Positions 42,371 to 52,224 are shown, counted from the first letter of the stretch. The stretch is DNA of 64,000 nt from Streptosporangium sp. NBC_01495 (GCF_036250735.1 NZ_CP109430.1:4278001-4342000); one strand, 5' to 3'. Notes: generated from the sequence alone by a model not told the origin. Made by a program: numbers and translations.

Positions 42371-42771
42371 TGGTCTCCCTTTTGCAACGGGCGTCTTTTG
42401 CAATGGTCGCGGATCGGTTTTGGGGCAGGGGTTTTTCGCGGCCCGTTTAAATCGACTCCACTTTTGATTCCACCTTCGGTGAACGGGCCGCACTGCGCGA
42501 TAATGACAGGTCCCGCTGGAGGCGGGATCGATGTTCGTTGGTGCCGCGCTCGAATGACGGGAGAGCGCGCCGGGCAGGTCAAAGGGGATTGCCTGTTACG
42601 TTTACCGCTGGCATATTCTTTTATTGGCGGCGGTGGCGGCCCGGTGAAATCGGGTTCGTGAACGCGGATCGAGGCGCTCGGGGCCGACGGCGCCTTCCCG
42701 GCCAGGCCGGAGATCCTCCCGGACGTGAGAGGGAGATCCGGTGCCGTCCATGACCACGTGAGGAGATACCG
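42371..42771. other. Divergent promoter region of methyltransferase and DegT genes
   Basis: No gene is supported. CTTTTGCAA occurs at 42379-42387 and again at 42395-42403, a direct repeat 16 bp apart just upstream of the leftward methyltransferase start. AT-rich islands near 42440-42480 and 42590-42625 are likely promoter sequence. Confidence 0.55.
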
Positions 42772-43902
42772 GTGATCCCACTGTTGAAGGTGCAGATGTC
42801 CGAGGAGGCCCCCGCCGCCGTGGCCAGGGTCCTCACCAGCGGAATGATCGGCCAGGGGCCGGTGGTCGACGAGTTCGAGCAGGCGCTGCGCGACCGGATC
42901 GGCAACCCCCACGTGGCCACGGTCAACAGCGGGACCGCCGGTCTCCACCTCGCCCTGCGCCTGGCGACGGATCCGGCCGGGACCGGGGCGGGCGAGGGCG
43001 GGGGAGAGGTGCTCACCACCCCCCTGACGATGGTCGCCACGAACTGGACGATCCTCGCCAACGGGCTGCGGCCGAGGTGGGTCGACGTGGATCCCGCGAC
43101 GTTGAACGTGGACCTCGACGACCTGGCCCGGAAGATCACTCCGGCCACCCGCGCGATCATGGTGGTGCACTTCGCCGGCTATCCGGTCGACCTCGCCCGG
43201 CTGAGCGGCATCCTGGACGAGGCGGAGGCCCTCTACGGGTTCCGGCCCCTCGTGATCGAGGACTGCGCGCACGCCTGGGGCTCCACCTACCGGGGGGCGC
43301 CGCTGGGCAACCACGGCAACATCGCGGTGTTCAGCTTCCAGGCGGTCAAGCACTTCACCACGGGCGACGGGGGGCTCATGGTGCTGCCCACCCCGGAGCT
43401 GAACGAGCGGGCCAGGCGGCTGCGGTGGTTCGGGATCGACCGCGACTCACCGGGGCGCGGCCTCACCCGGGACGACATCCCCGAGTGGGGCTACAAGTTC
43501 CACATGAACGACATCAACGCCTCGATCGGCCTGGCCAACCTGGCGAAGACCGACGAGGTGGTCCGCCGCTACCGGGAGAACGCCGCCTTCTTCGACCGCG
43601 AGCTGGCCTCCGCCGACGGCGTGCGGCTGACCGAACGCGCCCCCGACCGGCAGTCCTCGTTCTGGGCCTACCCGCTGCTGGTCTCGGACAAGGACGCGTT
43701 CGTCAAGCACATGACCCAGGCCGGGATCACGGTGAGCCAGGTGCACGAGCGCAACGACCACCACGGGGCGCTGCGCCCGTACATGTCCCTGCTTCCCGGC
43801 CTTGAGGAGGTCGTCGAGCGCATGGTCTGCGTCCCGGTCGGCTGGTGGCTGTCCGACGAGGAGCGCCTGCACATCGTGGACACGATCAAGGCCGGATGGT
43901 GA
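42772..43902 (+). CDS. DegT/DnrJ/EryC1/StrS-family sugar aminotransferase
   Basis: A 376-residue PLP enzyme from GTG 42772. SGTAGLHLAL is the phosphate-binding strand, VIEDCAHAWGSTYRG contains the cofactor-binding Asp, and FQAVKHFTTGDGG supplies Lys193 for the Schiff base. YKFHMNDINASIGLANL is also family typical. Such enzymes transaminate keto-sugars. Here it lies beside nucleotide-sugar dehydrogenase and decarboxylase-like genes, suggesting a 4-aminopentose. It ends exactly where the convergent epimerase-like gene ends. Confidence 0.9.
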   Translation: MIPLLKVQMSEEAPAAVARVLTSGMIGQGPVVDEFEQALRDRIGNPHVATVNSGTAGLHLALRLATDPAGTGAGEGGGEVLTTPLTMVATNWTILANGLRPRWVDVDPATLNVDLDDLARKITPATRAIMVVHFAGYPVDLARLSGILDEAEALYGFRPLVIEDCAHAWGSTYRGAPLGNHGNIAVFSFQAVKHFTTGDGGLMVLPTPELNERARRLRWFGIDRDSPGRGLTRDDIPEWGYKFHMNDINASIGLANLAKTDEVVRRYRENAAFFDRELASADGVRLTERAPDRQSSFWAYPLLVSDKDAFVKHMTQAGITVSQVHERNDHHGALRPYMSLLPGLEEVVERMVCVPVGWWLSDEERLHIVDTIKAGW

Positions 43903-44883
43903 TCAGCCGATGGGCCCGCGCAGCCACCACGGGTTGCGCCGGGCCCACTCGACCGTCCTGGTGATGCCCTCCTCCAGCGGGACGGCGCACTGCCAGCCGA
44001 GCACCGTGCGGGCCTTCGCCGTGTCGGGGATGCGCCGCTCGATGTCCTGGTAGGCCGTCCCGAAGGCCACGCCGGTGTCCAGCGCGTCGTTCTCCCCCGC
44101 GAACCCGGCGACCCGGCCGATCAGCCGGATGGCCTCGCCGACGGTGGTCTCCTGGTGCGAGCCGATGTTGAAGCACTCGCCCTGCCCCGCCGGGCTCGAC
44201 GCGGCGCGGACGGTGCCCTCGATCGCGTCGTCGATGAAGGTGAAGCACCGCGTCTGCGTCCCGCTGTCGTACATCTCCGGGGGGTGCCCGTTGAGGACGC
44301 GGTGGACGCTGCGGCTGACGACGTACGCCGGCCGCTGGCGGGGGCCGTAGACGTTGAAGTAGCGCACCACCGTGGCCCGCAGTCCGTGCTCGCGCACCAG
44401 GGCGAACGTCATGTGCTCGGCGAGGGCCTTGCTGGAGGAGTAGGTCCACCGGTCGGTGGAGGTGCCGCCCAGCACCCGGTCGGAGTCCTCCGACCAGGGC
44501 ACCTCGGGGTTCTTGCCGTAGACCTCGCTGGTGCTGGCCACCACCACCTTGGCGTCCGCGGCCAGCGCCAGCCGCAGGACGTTGCGGGTGCCGAGCACGT
44601 TGACGTCGATGACGTCGAGCGGCTGGCGGAGGTAGCGGTCGACGCCGACCATGGCCGACAGGTGGTACACCAGGTCGACGTCGGGGGTGATGACGGCCGC
44701 CAGGGACGACTCGGCGGTGATGTCGCCCTTGACGTAGCGGACGCCGTCCATGCCGTCGGGCGGCATGTCGGGCGGCGGCGGCGAGGTGTCGTAGACGACC
44801 ACTTCGTGCCCGCTCCCGGCCAGGCGCTCGACGAGGTGGCCGCCGATGAAGCCGCACCCTCCCGTGACAACGATCTTGGACAT
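43903..44883 (-). CDS. Extended SDR, UDP-glucuronate decarboxylase/4-epimerase-like
   Basis: A 326-residue nucleotide-sugar SDR. TGGCGFIGGHLVERL binds NAD. STSEVYG places Ser119 and Glu120, and YSSSK gives Tyr148 and Lys152. Glu in SEVYG is typical of UDP-glucuronate decarboxylases (UXS and ArnA C-terminal domain) and of dehydratases, while plain 4-epimerases usually lack it. The RW-YSxSK spacing also resembles ArnA. It therefore probably makes a UDP-pentose or 4-ketopentose from UDP-glucuronate. It follows the dehydrogenase gene by 4 bp. Confidence 0.82.
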   Translation of the reverse strand: MSKIVVTGGCGFIGGHLVERLAGSGHEVVVYDTSPPPPDMPPDGMDGVRYVKGDITAESSLAAVITPDVDLVYHLSAMVGVDRYLRQPLDVIDVNVLGTRNVLRLALAADAKVVVASTSEVYGKNPEVPWSEDSDRVLGGTSTDRWTYSSSKALAEHMTFALVREHGLRATVVRYFNVYGPRQRPAYVVSRSVHRVLNGHPPEMYDSGTQTRCFTFIDDAIEGTVRAASSPAGQGECFNIGSHQETTVGEAIRLIGRVAGFAGENDALDTGVAFGTAYQDIERRIPDTAKARTVLGWQCAVPLEEGITRTVEWARRNPWWLRGPIG

Positions 44884-44887
44884 TGCG

Positions 44888-46240
44888 TCACCGTCCGATT
44901 CCGCGGTAGCCGAAGCCGAGCCGTCGCAGCTCGGAGATGGTCTCCCGTGAGTAGTAGGCCCGCCCGTCGAAGACCAGGCAGGGCGATGGGACGCGCTCGC
45001 GCAGCGCGGCGAAGTCCAGCTGCTGGAACGGTTCGTGGCCCGCGAGCACGGCGAGACAGTGGGCACCGTCCACCGCCTCCTCCAGGGTGGCGGACCCCTC
45101 GACGCCCATGGTGGAACGGAGCTCATCCGGATCCGCGAGCGGGTCGAAGATCGACACCGTGGTGCCGGCGGCGAGCAGACCGTCCACGACGTGCTTGACC
45201 GGTGTGCTCCGCAGGTCCCCGGTGTTGTTCTTGAAGGCCGCGCCGAGTATCGCGACCTTGGCGCGGCCGGGGTCCCAGCCGGCCCGGGTGAGCTCGGCCG
45301 AGATCGTCTCGTGGGTGTAGGCGGGCATCGCGTCGTTGACCGCCCGCACCGTCTCGATGGTGTCGAGGCGCACGCCGCGCCCGCGGGCGGCGCTCCAGGT
45401 CATCCACGGATCCTTGGTCAGGCAGTAGCCGCCCACGCCCACGCTGGGCAGCAGGATGTTGACGTGGCTGTTGCCCTTGGGAAGTGAGTTCGCCCCGGAG
45501 ATGACCTCCAGGACGTCGACCCGGAAGGCGTCGCACAACCGGGCCAGGTCGTTGGCCATGGCGATGTTGTGGTCGATCCACCAGTTGTCGGCCAGCTTGA
45601 TGATCTCGGCCACCTCGGGTGAGGCGTACTCCCAGACGGGTACGCCGAGCACCCGCTTCCAGAACGCCGTCGCCGACTGCGTGCTGTCGGGGTCGCAGCC
45701 CCCCACGATGACGGGGAGCTCGACCAGTTCGGAGAGGGCGTTGCCCTCCGACAGCCGTTCCGGGCAGAAGACGAGTCCGAAGTCCTCCCCCTGGACCAGC
45801 CCGCCCGCCTCGAGCAGCGGCCGGACGAGTTCCTTGGTGGTGCCGGGGGCGACGGTGCTCTTCAGCACCACCAGCTGCCCGCGTCGCAGCCGTGGCGCGA
45901 GCGCCTCGCAGACCGCCTCCAGCTGCGCGGTGACGAGCGAGCGGTCGGGGGCGATCGGGGTGCCGACCGCGATGACGATGACGTCGGCGTCCTCGATCGC
46001 GTCGTACCCGGTGTCGAACGTGAGCCGGGACGAGTCCCGCAGCCTCTCCAGGGCCTCGGCGAGCCCGGGTTCGGCGATGCGGCACCGCCCCGCCCTCAGC
46101 TCGGCGACCAGGCCGGGATTGCTGTCGATGCCCGTCACGTACAGGCCTCGGTCGGCCAGTGCGACGCCGAGGCAGCAGCCGACCCAGCCGAAGCCCACGA
46201 TCGCCACCTTCGGCTCACGCAAGTCGGGAAGAAAGCGCAT
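44888..46240 (-). CDS. Nucleotide-sugar 6-dehydrogenase (UDP-glucose/UDP-hexosamine type)
   Basis: A 450-residue enzyme. VAIVGFGWVGCCLGVALAD is the NAD-binding fold, VAPGTTKELVRPLLE and FCPERLSEGNAL are substrate-domain signatures, and GVGGYCLTKDPW places the catalytic Cys273. AFKNNTGDLRSTP is in the C-terminal NAD-like domain. It oxidises the C6 alcohol of a UDP-sugar to a carboxylate. Given the decarboxylase-like and DegT neighbours I favour UDP-glucose to UDP-glucuronate, though WecC-like UDP-ManNAc dehydrogenases look similar. First gene of a two-gene operon. Confidence 0.88.
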   Translation of the reverse strand: MRFLPDLREPKVAIVGFGWVGCCLGVALADRGLYVTGIDSNPGLVAELRAGRCRIAEPGLAEALERLRDSSRLTFDTGYDAIEDADVIVIAVGTPIAPDRSLVTAQLEAVCEALAPRLRRGQLVVLKSTVAPGTTKELVRPLLEAGGLVQGEDFGLVFCPERLSEGNALSELVELPVIVGGCDPDSTQSATAFWKRVLGVPVWEYASPEVAEIIKLADNWWIDHNIAMANDLARLCDAFRVDVLEVISGANSLPKGNSHVNILLPSVGVGGYCLTKDPWMTWSAARGRGVRLDTIETVRAVNDAMPAYTHETISAELTRAGWDPGRAKVAILGAAFKNNTGDLRSTPVKHVVDGLLAAGTTVSIFDPLADPDELRSTMGVEGSATLEEAVDGAHCLAVLAGHEPFQQLDFAALRERVPSPCLVFDGRAYYSRETISELRRLGFGYRGIGR

Positions 46241-46478
46241 ACAGAGACTCCCTGCGGTGTGAGTGCGGGGCCGTCAGCCGCCAGCCGTGCGCACCGGCCC
46301 TCGGAGGCGGGTCGCACGGTCGCGGCCTCCCCCCGATGGTCCTGGCGGACACCGGCCCAAGTGTCGAAGGCGGTGCTCCACGGTCGCTCGAGGACCCGTG
46401 GAGCGCCGGGTGTGTCCGGGAGCGGGCGGTACAGCCGTTGACCAGCGGTCGTTGAGGGACGCGGATCAGGCTGCAGGC

Positions 46479-48152
46479 GTGGATGTGCAAACAGAGGCGC
46501 CGGAAGCGGCACAGTGGACGAGCTGTCCCGAGTGTCGCGAACTCATCTATGTCAAGCGGTTCGAGCGCGATCTAGGTGTGTGTCCCGGCTGCGGGACGCA
46601 CACTCGCCTGACCGCGTCGCAGCGGATGGCGCAGCTGCTGGACGCCGGCTCGGCCGTGCCCTTCGAGCCCCCGGCCACGGTCGAGGACCCGATCGGGTTC
46701 GCCGACTCCCGCCCCTATCCCGACCGGCTGCGGCAGGCCAGGGAGCGCACCGGGGCGGCCGAGGCCATCACCTGTGTCACCGCCTCCATCATGAACCACC
46801 CCGTGATCGCCGCGGTGATGGACTTCCGGTTTCTCGGCGGCAGCCTCGGCGTCGGGGTGGGGGAGCGCATCGTCCGCGCCTGCGAGACGGCGCTGCGCAC
46901 GCGTACCCCCCTGCTCCTGGTCACCGCCTCCGGCGGCGCGCGCATGCAGGAGGGCGCCTATTCCCTGATGCAGATGGCGAAGACCAGCCAGGCGCTCGCC
47001 GAGCTGGACGAGGCGGGCATCCTGACCGTCTCGCTCATCACCAATCCCACCTACGGCGGCGTGGCGGCGTCCTTCGCGACGCTGACCGACGTGATCCTGG
47101 CCGAGTCGGGGGCGCGTATCGGCTTCGCCGGGCCGCGGGTGATCCAGCAGACGATCCGGCAGGAGCTGCCCGAGGGCTTCCAGAGCGCGGAGTTCATGCA
47201 GGCGCGAGGATTCCTCGACGCCGTGGTTCCCCGTTCCGCCCTCAGGCCGGTGCTCGGCGCGCTGCTCGGCGTGGTGCGCCCGGCGGGGGTTCCCGGCCAG
47301 GCGCCGGAGACGGTGCGGCTCATCGACGACCCCGCGGAACTGCCCGAGCGCGACCCCTGGGAGGTGGTGAGGCTCGCCCGGCACGAGGACCGCCCGACCA
47401 CACTGGACTACGTCTACCAGCTGCTCGACGACTTCCAGGAACTGAAGGGCGACCGGCTCTCGGGCGACTGCCCCGCCATCGTGGGCGGCATCGGCCGCCT
47501 CGACGGACGGCCGATCGTCCTCATCGGACACCAGAAGGGCCACAACACCGCCGAGCGGGTCGCCCGCAACTTCGGCATGGCGCTGCCCGAGGGCTACCGC
47601 AAGGCCGCCCGGCTGATGCGGCTGGCGGGCAAACTCGGCCTCCCGGTCGTCACGCTCGTGGACACGCCCGGGGCGCATCCCGGCGTCGAGGCCGAGGAAC
47701 GCGGCCAGGCGTGGGCGATCGCGGAGAACCTGCGCCTGATGTCGGGGCTCAAGGTGCCGATCGTGTCGGTGATCACCGGCGAGGGCGGCAGCGGCGGGGC
47801 GCTGGCGCTGGCCGTCGCGGACCGGGTGCTGGCCTGCGCCAACGCGGTCTATTCGGTCATCAGCCCCGAGGGATGCGCCGCCATTCTCTGGAAGGACCGC
47901 GCCGAGGCGCCCCGGGCGGCGGCGGCGTTGCGGCTCGACGCCCGCGACCTGCTCCGGCAGGGCATCGTCGACGCGGTCGTGCCGGAACCCGAGGGCGGGG
48001 CGCACGAGAACCCCGCCGCGGCGGCGGAGCGGCTGCGCGCCGCGCTCCGCGCGACCCTGCACGAGCTGACCCGGCTGAACTCCCGCGAACTGGTGGAACG
48101 GCGCCGGCGCCGCTTCCGCCGATACGGCAACGAGGACGCGAGGAACACATGA
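46479..48152 (+). CDS. accDA: Fused acetyl-CoA carboxylase carboxyltransferase (AccD-AccA)
   Basis: About 557 residues from GTG 46479 (GTG 46485 also possible). The N-terminal half is AccD: a four-cysteine zinc ribbon (CPECRE...CPGCG) and the crotonase-like core with [10 protein letters not shown]. The second half is Acc[38 protein letters not shown] and [10 protein letters not shown]. Alpha-beta fusions are known in actinomycetes. It transfers carboxyl from biotin to acetyl-CoA, giving malonyl-CoA. The start is only moderately certain. It overlaps accB by ATGA. Confidence 0.92.
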   Translation: MDVQTEAPEAAQWTSCPECRELIYVKRFERDLGVCPGCGTHTRLTASQRMAQLLDAGSAVPFEPPATVEDPIGFADSRPYPDRLRQARERTGAAEAITCVTASIMNHPVIAAVMDFRFLGGSLGVGVGERIVRACETALRTRTPLLLVTASGGARMQEGAYSLMQMAKTSQALAELDEAGILTVSLITNPTYGGVAASFATLTDVILAESGARIGFAGPRVIQQTIRQELPEGFQSAEFMQARGFLDAVVPRSALRPVLGALLGVVRPAGVPGQAPETVRLIDDPAELPERDPWEVVRLARHEDRPTTLDYVYQLLDDFQELKGDRLSGDCPAIVGGIGRLDGRPIVLIGHQKGHNTAERVARNFGMALPEGYRKAARLMRLAGKLGLPVVTLVDTPGAHPGVEAEERGQAWAIAENLRLMSGLKVPIVSVITGEGGSGGALALAVADRVLACANAVYSVISPEGCAAILWKDRAEAPRAAAALRLDARDLLRQGIVDAVVPEPEGGAHENPAAAAERLRAALRATLHELTRLNSRELVERRRRRFRRYGNEDARNT

Positions 48153-48682
48153 CCGACGATCACACCAGGCACAGCGGCATCGGCGAGCTCTGCAGGCAGG
48201 CCGGCGAGATCCTCAGCACGACCCCCGGCCCCCTGAAGCGGGTGCGGGTACAGGTGGGCGACATGAGCGTCGAGGTCGAATGGCCGGAGACCGCCGGGGC
48301 CCCCGCCCCCGCCGTCCAGACCGTCCAGACCGTTCAGGCGGTCGCGGCCGTCCAGGCACCGGCCGACCTGCGGATGCCACCGGACGCCGCCGTGCTCGAG
48401 GCGCCCCTGGTCGGGACCTTCTACCGCGCGCCCTCCCCGGAGAGCCGGGCGTTCGTCGAGGTCGGCGACACCGTCGAGGCGGGCCAGCAGGTGGCGGTCA
48501 TCGAGGCGATGAAGCTGATGAACGCGGTCGAGGCCGACAGGCCCGGCCGCGTGGTCGAGATCCTCGTCAAGAACGGGGACCCGGTGGAGTACGGCGAGCC
48601 GCTGTTCGTGCTCGAACCCCTGCGGGCCACGGAGTCGCCGACGGTGAGGGGAACGCATGTTCTCGACGGTTCTGATCGCTAA
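48149..48682 (+). CDS. accB: Biotin carboxyl carrier protein
   Basis: A 177-residue protein. An N-terminal helix region is followed by a Pro/Ala/Val-Gln-rich flexible linker with 9-bp DNA repeats, then the biotinyl domain ending with [14 protein letters not shown], where Lys122 is biotinylated. It shuttles carboxyl between AccC and the carboxyltransferase. It overlaps accDA by 4 bp and accC by 26 bp, so the three are translated as one unit. Confidence 0.93.
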   Translation: MTDDHTRHSGIGELCRQAGEILSTTPGPLKRVRVQVGDMSVEVEWPETAGAPAPAVQTVQTVQAVAAVQAPADLRMPPDAAVLEAPLVGTFYRAPSPESRAFVEVGDTVEAGQQVAVIEAMKLMNAVEADRPGRVVEILVKNGDPVEYGEPLFVLEPLRATESPTVRGTHVLDGSDR

Positions 48683-50006
48683 CCGCGGAGAGATCGCGCT
48701 GCGCATCGCGCGTACCTGCCGTGAGCTCGGCATCCGCACCGTCGCGGTCTGCTCCGACAGCGACCGCGACTCCACGGTGGCCCGTTTCGCCGACGAGTCC
48801 GTCCGCATCGGCCCCTCGGAGGCGCGGCGCAGCTACCTCAACCCCGCCGCGGTCGTCACGGCGGCGCTGCAGGTGGGGGCCGACGCGGTGCACCCCGGCT
48901 ACGGCTTTCTGTCCGAGGACCCCGACTTCGCCGAGATCTGCGAGGACGCCGGGCTGACCTTCATCGGGCCCGCCGCCTCGCTGCTCGCCCGGCTCGGCGA
49001 CAAGGCGGAGGCGCGCAACATCGCCACGGCGGCGGGGCTCCCGGTCCTGCCGGGCAGCTCCAAGCCGCTGGCGACGCTGGCGCAGGCGCGGTCGATCGCC
49101 GCCGAGATCGGCTACCCGGTCATCATCAAGGCCGTCGCCGGGGGCGGCGGCCGGGGCATGCGGGTGGTGCGCGACCCCCGTGACCTCGCACGCGAGTACG
49201 CCCAGGCGAGGGCGGGCGCCCAGACGGCGTTCGGCGACTCCCGGGTCTACCTTGAGCGCTTCCTGGAGAACGCCCGGCACATCGAGGTGCAGATCCTCGG
49301 GGACGGCCGCGGCAACGTGCTCCACCTCGGGGAACGGGACTGCTCCGTGCAGCGGCGGCGGCAGAAGCTGCTCGAGGAGACCCCGGCGCCGGGGCTGTCC
49401 CGGGAGCTCGCGGACCGGATCTGCGCCGCCGCGGTGCGGGCGGCCCGAGCCGTCGACTACGCCGGCGCCGGGACGTACGAGTTCCTCGTCGACGACGAGG
49501 ACGGGTTTCACGCCATGGAGGTCAACTGCCGGATCCAGGTGGAGCACCCGGTGACCGAGATGGTGACCGGCGTCGACCTGGTCCGCGAGCAGCTCCACGT
49601 GGCCGCCGGGTACGGCCTGACCATCCGGCAGGAGGACGTCGTCCCCCGCGGGGTGGCCATCGAGTGCCGCGTCAACGCCGAAGACCCGCGCCGGGGGTTC
49701 CTGCCGACCCCGGGGACGATCCACGAATTCGTGCCGCCGGCCGGGCCGTTCGTCCGGGTGGACACCCACGGGGAGTCCGGCATGCGGGTGACGCCCGACT
49801 ACGATCCGCTGCTCGCCAAGGTCGTGGTCTGGGCGCCCGACCGGCGTCAGGCCATCGCCCGCGCGGACCGCGCGCTCGGCGAGTTCCGCGTCGAGGGTCC
49901 GGGGGTGTGCACGACCCGCGACTTCCTCAGGGAAGTGCTGGAGCACCCGGTCTATCGGGCCGCCAAGCACACCACCGCGCTGATCGACGAAATGGACGTG
50001 CGGTGA
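48657..50006 (+). CDS. accC: Biotin carboxylase
   Basis: A 449-residue ATP-grasp enzyme. It has [10 protein letters not shown] at the start, HPGYGFLSEDPDFAE, the glycine-rich ATP loop KAVAGGGGRGMRVV, ERDCSVQRRRQKLLEE and MEVNCRIQVEHPVTE with metal ligands. Full length. It carboxylates biotin on AccB. The complete AccDA-AccB-AccC set sits inside a polyketide cluster, probably to raise malonyl-CoA supply. Confidence 0.95.
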   Translation: MFSTVLIANRGEIALRIARTCRELGIRTVAVCSDSDRDSTVARFADESVRIGPSEARRSYLNPAAVVTAALQVGADAVHPGYGFLSEDPDFAEICEDAGLTFIGPAASLLARLGDKAEARNIATAAGLPVLPGSSKPLATLAQARSIAAEIGYPVIIKAVAGGGGRGMRVVRDPRDLAREYAQARAGAQTAFGDSRVYLERFLENARHIEVQILGDGRGNVLHLGERDCSVQRRRQKLLEETPAPGLSRELADRICAAAVRAARAVDYAGAGTYEFLVDDEDGFHAMEVNCRIQVEHPVTEMVTGVDLVREQLHVAAGYGLTIRQEDVVPRGVAIECRVNAEDPRRGFLPTPGTIHEFVPPAGPFVRVDTHGESGMRVTPDYDPLLAKVVVWAPDRRQAIARADRALGEFRVEGPGVCTTRDFLREVLEHPVYRAAKHTTALIDEMDVR

Positions 50007-50092
50007 GCGAAATCGGCTCCGATGGTGCCGCGCTCGACAGCCATATCAATTCGATTCAAGGTACCCGCGAGGATTCGACGAGCGGCAAATGA
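50003..50092 (+). CDS. Possible 29-residue peptide ORF
   Basis: GTG 50003 overlaps the accC stop (GTGA) and gives MSEIGSDGAALDSHINSIQG plus nine residues to TGA 50092. It lies just before the radical SAM gene. Third-position GC is only about two thirds, well below neighbouring genes, and there is no separate ribosome site. It may be a real small peptide or only read-through of AT-richer spacer. Confidence 0.25.
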   Translation: MSEIGSDGAALDSHINSIQGTREDSTSGK

Positions 50093-50136
50093 CACTATGT
50101 CGACATTTAGTGGGTAGATCACGTTAGGAGATCTAC

Positions 50137-52224
50137 GTGAAGGCTGATGGTCGGATCCTCGTACATATTCTGCAGCAGGGCGTCTGGGAAATGCCCCTTG
50201 AGTCCATGCCGCTCGCGGCCGGATATCTCAAGTCCACCGCCTACGCGGACGAGCGAATCGCGGCTAGGGCGGACATCAAGATCTGCAACTACCGGGGAGC
50301 CGTCACTCTTCCGGAAATGGCCGCCGATTTCTTCCAGGGTGATCCGCCGGACATTCTCGCGTGCTCCGTCCTGGGGTGGAACTACCGCGCCTTCGGGACG
50401 CTCGCGGAGACCTTCAAGCAGATGAACCCCGACGGCTGGGTCGTCTTCGGGGGAACGCACGTGGCCAACCAGGCCGACCGGGTCTTCGGGATGTTCCCCG
50501 AGGTCGACGTCATCGTCAACGGCGAGGGCGAGCTCGTCTTCCGCGACCTCCTCGGCGCCTACCTGGACGGCCACTCGCGCCACGACCTCCACGAGATCAT
50601 CGGCATCTCCTTCAAGGACACGGCCGGGGAGACGGTCACGACGGCGGTGCCGGAACGGATCGACGACCTCGACGTCATCCCGTCCCCCGTGCTCACCGGG
50701 GCCATAGAGCTCACCGACGCCGACGGGAAATTCCTGTACGACGTGGCACTCATGGAGACCAACCGCGGGTGCCCCTACAAGTGCTCGTTCTGCTACTGGG
50801 GCGGTGCGACGGGACAGCGGGTCCGGGCCTTCTCCCGGGAACGGCTCCGGGCCGAACTCGAACTCTTCGCGAAGATGAACGTCCACACGATCGCGCTGTG
50901 CGACGCCAACTTCGGACTGCTCCCGATCGACGAGGAGTTCGTCGACGACCTGATCCAGATCCGCCAGAAATACGGCTACCCGAAGGCCCTGGAGAGCTCG
51001 TGGGCCAAGAACAAGTCGAAGGTCTTCTACTCCATCGTCAGGAAGATGAAGCAGGCGGGGCTGCGCAGCTCGTTCACGCTCGCCCTGCAGACGCTGAGCG
51101 ACACCGCCCTGCGCGAGATGAACCGCAAGAACATGAAGGTCAACGCGTGGGAGGACCTCGCCGCCTGGCTGAGCGAGGAGGGCCTCGAATGCTACGCCGA
51201 GCTCCTGTGGGGAGCGCCGGGCGAGACCATCGAGACCTTCTTCGAGGGGTATGACCGGCTGGCGCGCAAGGTCTCGCGCATCGCGGTGTATCCGCTGCTG
51301 ATGCTGCCCAACACCGAGTACTCCGAGAAGAAGGCCGAGTACGGCATCGTCTCGGTCCGCGGGGACACCGACGACTTCGAGTACGTCCTCAGCCACAACA
51401 CGATGACGTTCGAGGAGAACAAGCGCATGCAGCGCTTCCTCTTCTGGGCGCGGCTGATGGCGGAGTACATGATCCTGCGCCACCTCTGGGTCCCGGCGCT
51501 CAAGCTGGCCGGGATGACCCAGTCCCAGGTCCTGCGCAACTTCGAGGAGTGGATCGAGGGGACCGACGACCCGCGCGCCGCGCCGCTGCTGACCGCGCAG
51601 TCCCTGGCCGCCGCCGACCAGGACTCCTACGGGCCCGCCCTCGGCTACCTCTACGGCAGCGGCGACGCCCAGCGGCTCCTCCAGCGGTGGTGGAGCGAGT
51701 CGATGCGCCCCGTGCTGCCCGCCGACACCGCCCCGGTGCTCGACGAGATCTTCCGGTACGACCTGCTCACCCGGCCGATATACCGCAAGGAGGACGACCC
51801 CTCGCAGGACGTCGTCCCGCTGCCCCTGGTCGAGGTGGAGGGCGAGAAGTACCACATGCGGGCCGGCGTCGAACTGGCCTATCCCATCCCGGAGATCGTC
51901 GCCGACCTGCGCGCGGACCGCGAGCCGGATCTGTCACCCGCGCCGACCCGGGTGGACCTCTACTACAAGACGGGCTTCGAGAACTTCGCCGAGACGACGA
52001 ACCACGAGGAGATCGTCTACTTCATGGGCATGACCCGGGAGCAGGTCACGGCCACCAGGACCAGGACCGCCGTCGTGGTCGTGGCCGCCGACGGGGACGA
52101 GACCGTCGTGGTCGTCTCCCCCGAGGGGACCGAGACCGTCGGCGCCGAACCGGTCCTCGCCCCCACCCCCACCGACCCGAACCGCTACCTGACGATCCTG
52201 CGGGATCACGGCGGCTGTTCGTGA
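50137..52224 (+). CDS. Cobalamin-binding radical SAM enzyme (putative class B C-methyltransferase)
   Basis: A 695-residue protein from GTG 50137, with AGGAG 7 bases upstream. Residues about 60-145 form a Rossmann-like B12-binding domain (WVVFGGTHVANQADRVFG; VDVIVNGEGE). The radical SAM motif CPYKCSFC places Cys212, Cys216 and Cys219. The core continues to about residue 460, followed by a long C-terminal extension. Class B enzymes methylate unreactive carbons; related ones occur in enediyne and other polyketide clusters. It may instead catalyse a non-methyl radical step. Substrate unknown. Confidence 0.85.
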   Translation: MKADGRILVHILQQGVWEMPLESMPLAAGYLKSTAYADERIAARADIKICNYRGAVTLPEMAADFFQGDPPDILACSVLGWNYRAFGTLAETFKQMNPDGWVVFGGTHVANQADRVFGMFPEVDVIVNGEGELVFRDLLGAYLDGHSRHDLHEIIGISFKDTAGETVTTAVPERIDDLDVIPSPVLTGAIELTDADGKFLYDVALMETNRGCPYKCSFCYWGGATGQRVRAFSRERLRAELELFAKMNVHTIALCDANFGLLPIDEEFVDDLIQIRQKYGYPKALESSWAKNKSKVFYSIVRKMKQAGLRSSFTLALQTLSDTALREMNRKNMKVNAWEDLAAWLSEEGLECYAELLWGAPGETIETFFEGYDRLARKVSRIAVYPLLMLPNTEYSEKKAEYGIVSVRGDTDDFEYVLSHNTMTFEENKRMQRFLFWARLMAEYMILRHLWVPALKLAGMTQSQVLRNFEEWIEGTDDPRAAPLLTAQSLAAADQDSYGPALGYLYGSGDAQRLLQRWWSESMRPVLPADTAPVLDEIFRYDLLTRPIYRKEDDPSQDVVPLPLVEVEGEKYHMRAGVELAYPIPEIVADLRADREPDLSPAPTRVDLYYKTGFENFAETTNHEEIVYFMGMTREQVTATRTRTAVVVVAADGDETVVVVSPEGTETVGAEPVLAPTPTDPNRYLTILRDHGGCS

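Noticed and set aside
43886..44857. 323-codon minus-strand frame within the decarboxylase-like SDR gene
   Set aside because: Arg/Gly/His-rich shadow of the SDR gene; the SDR frame has the full set of catalytic motifs.
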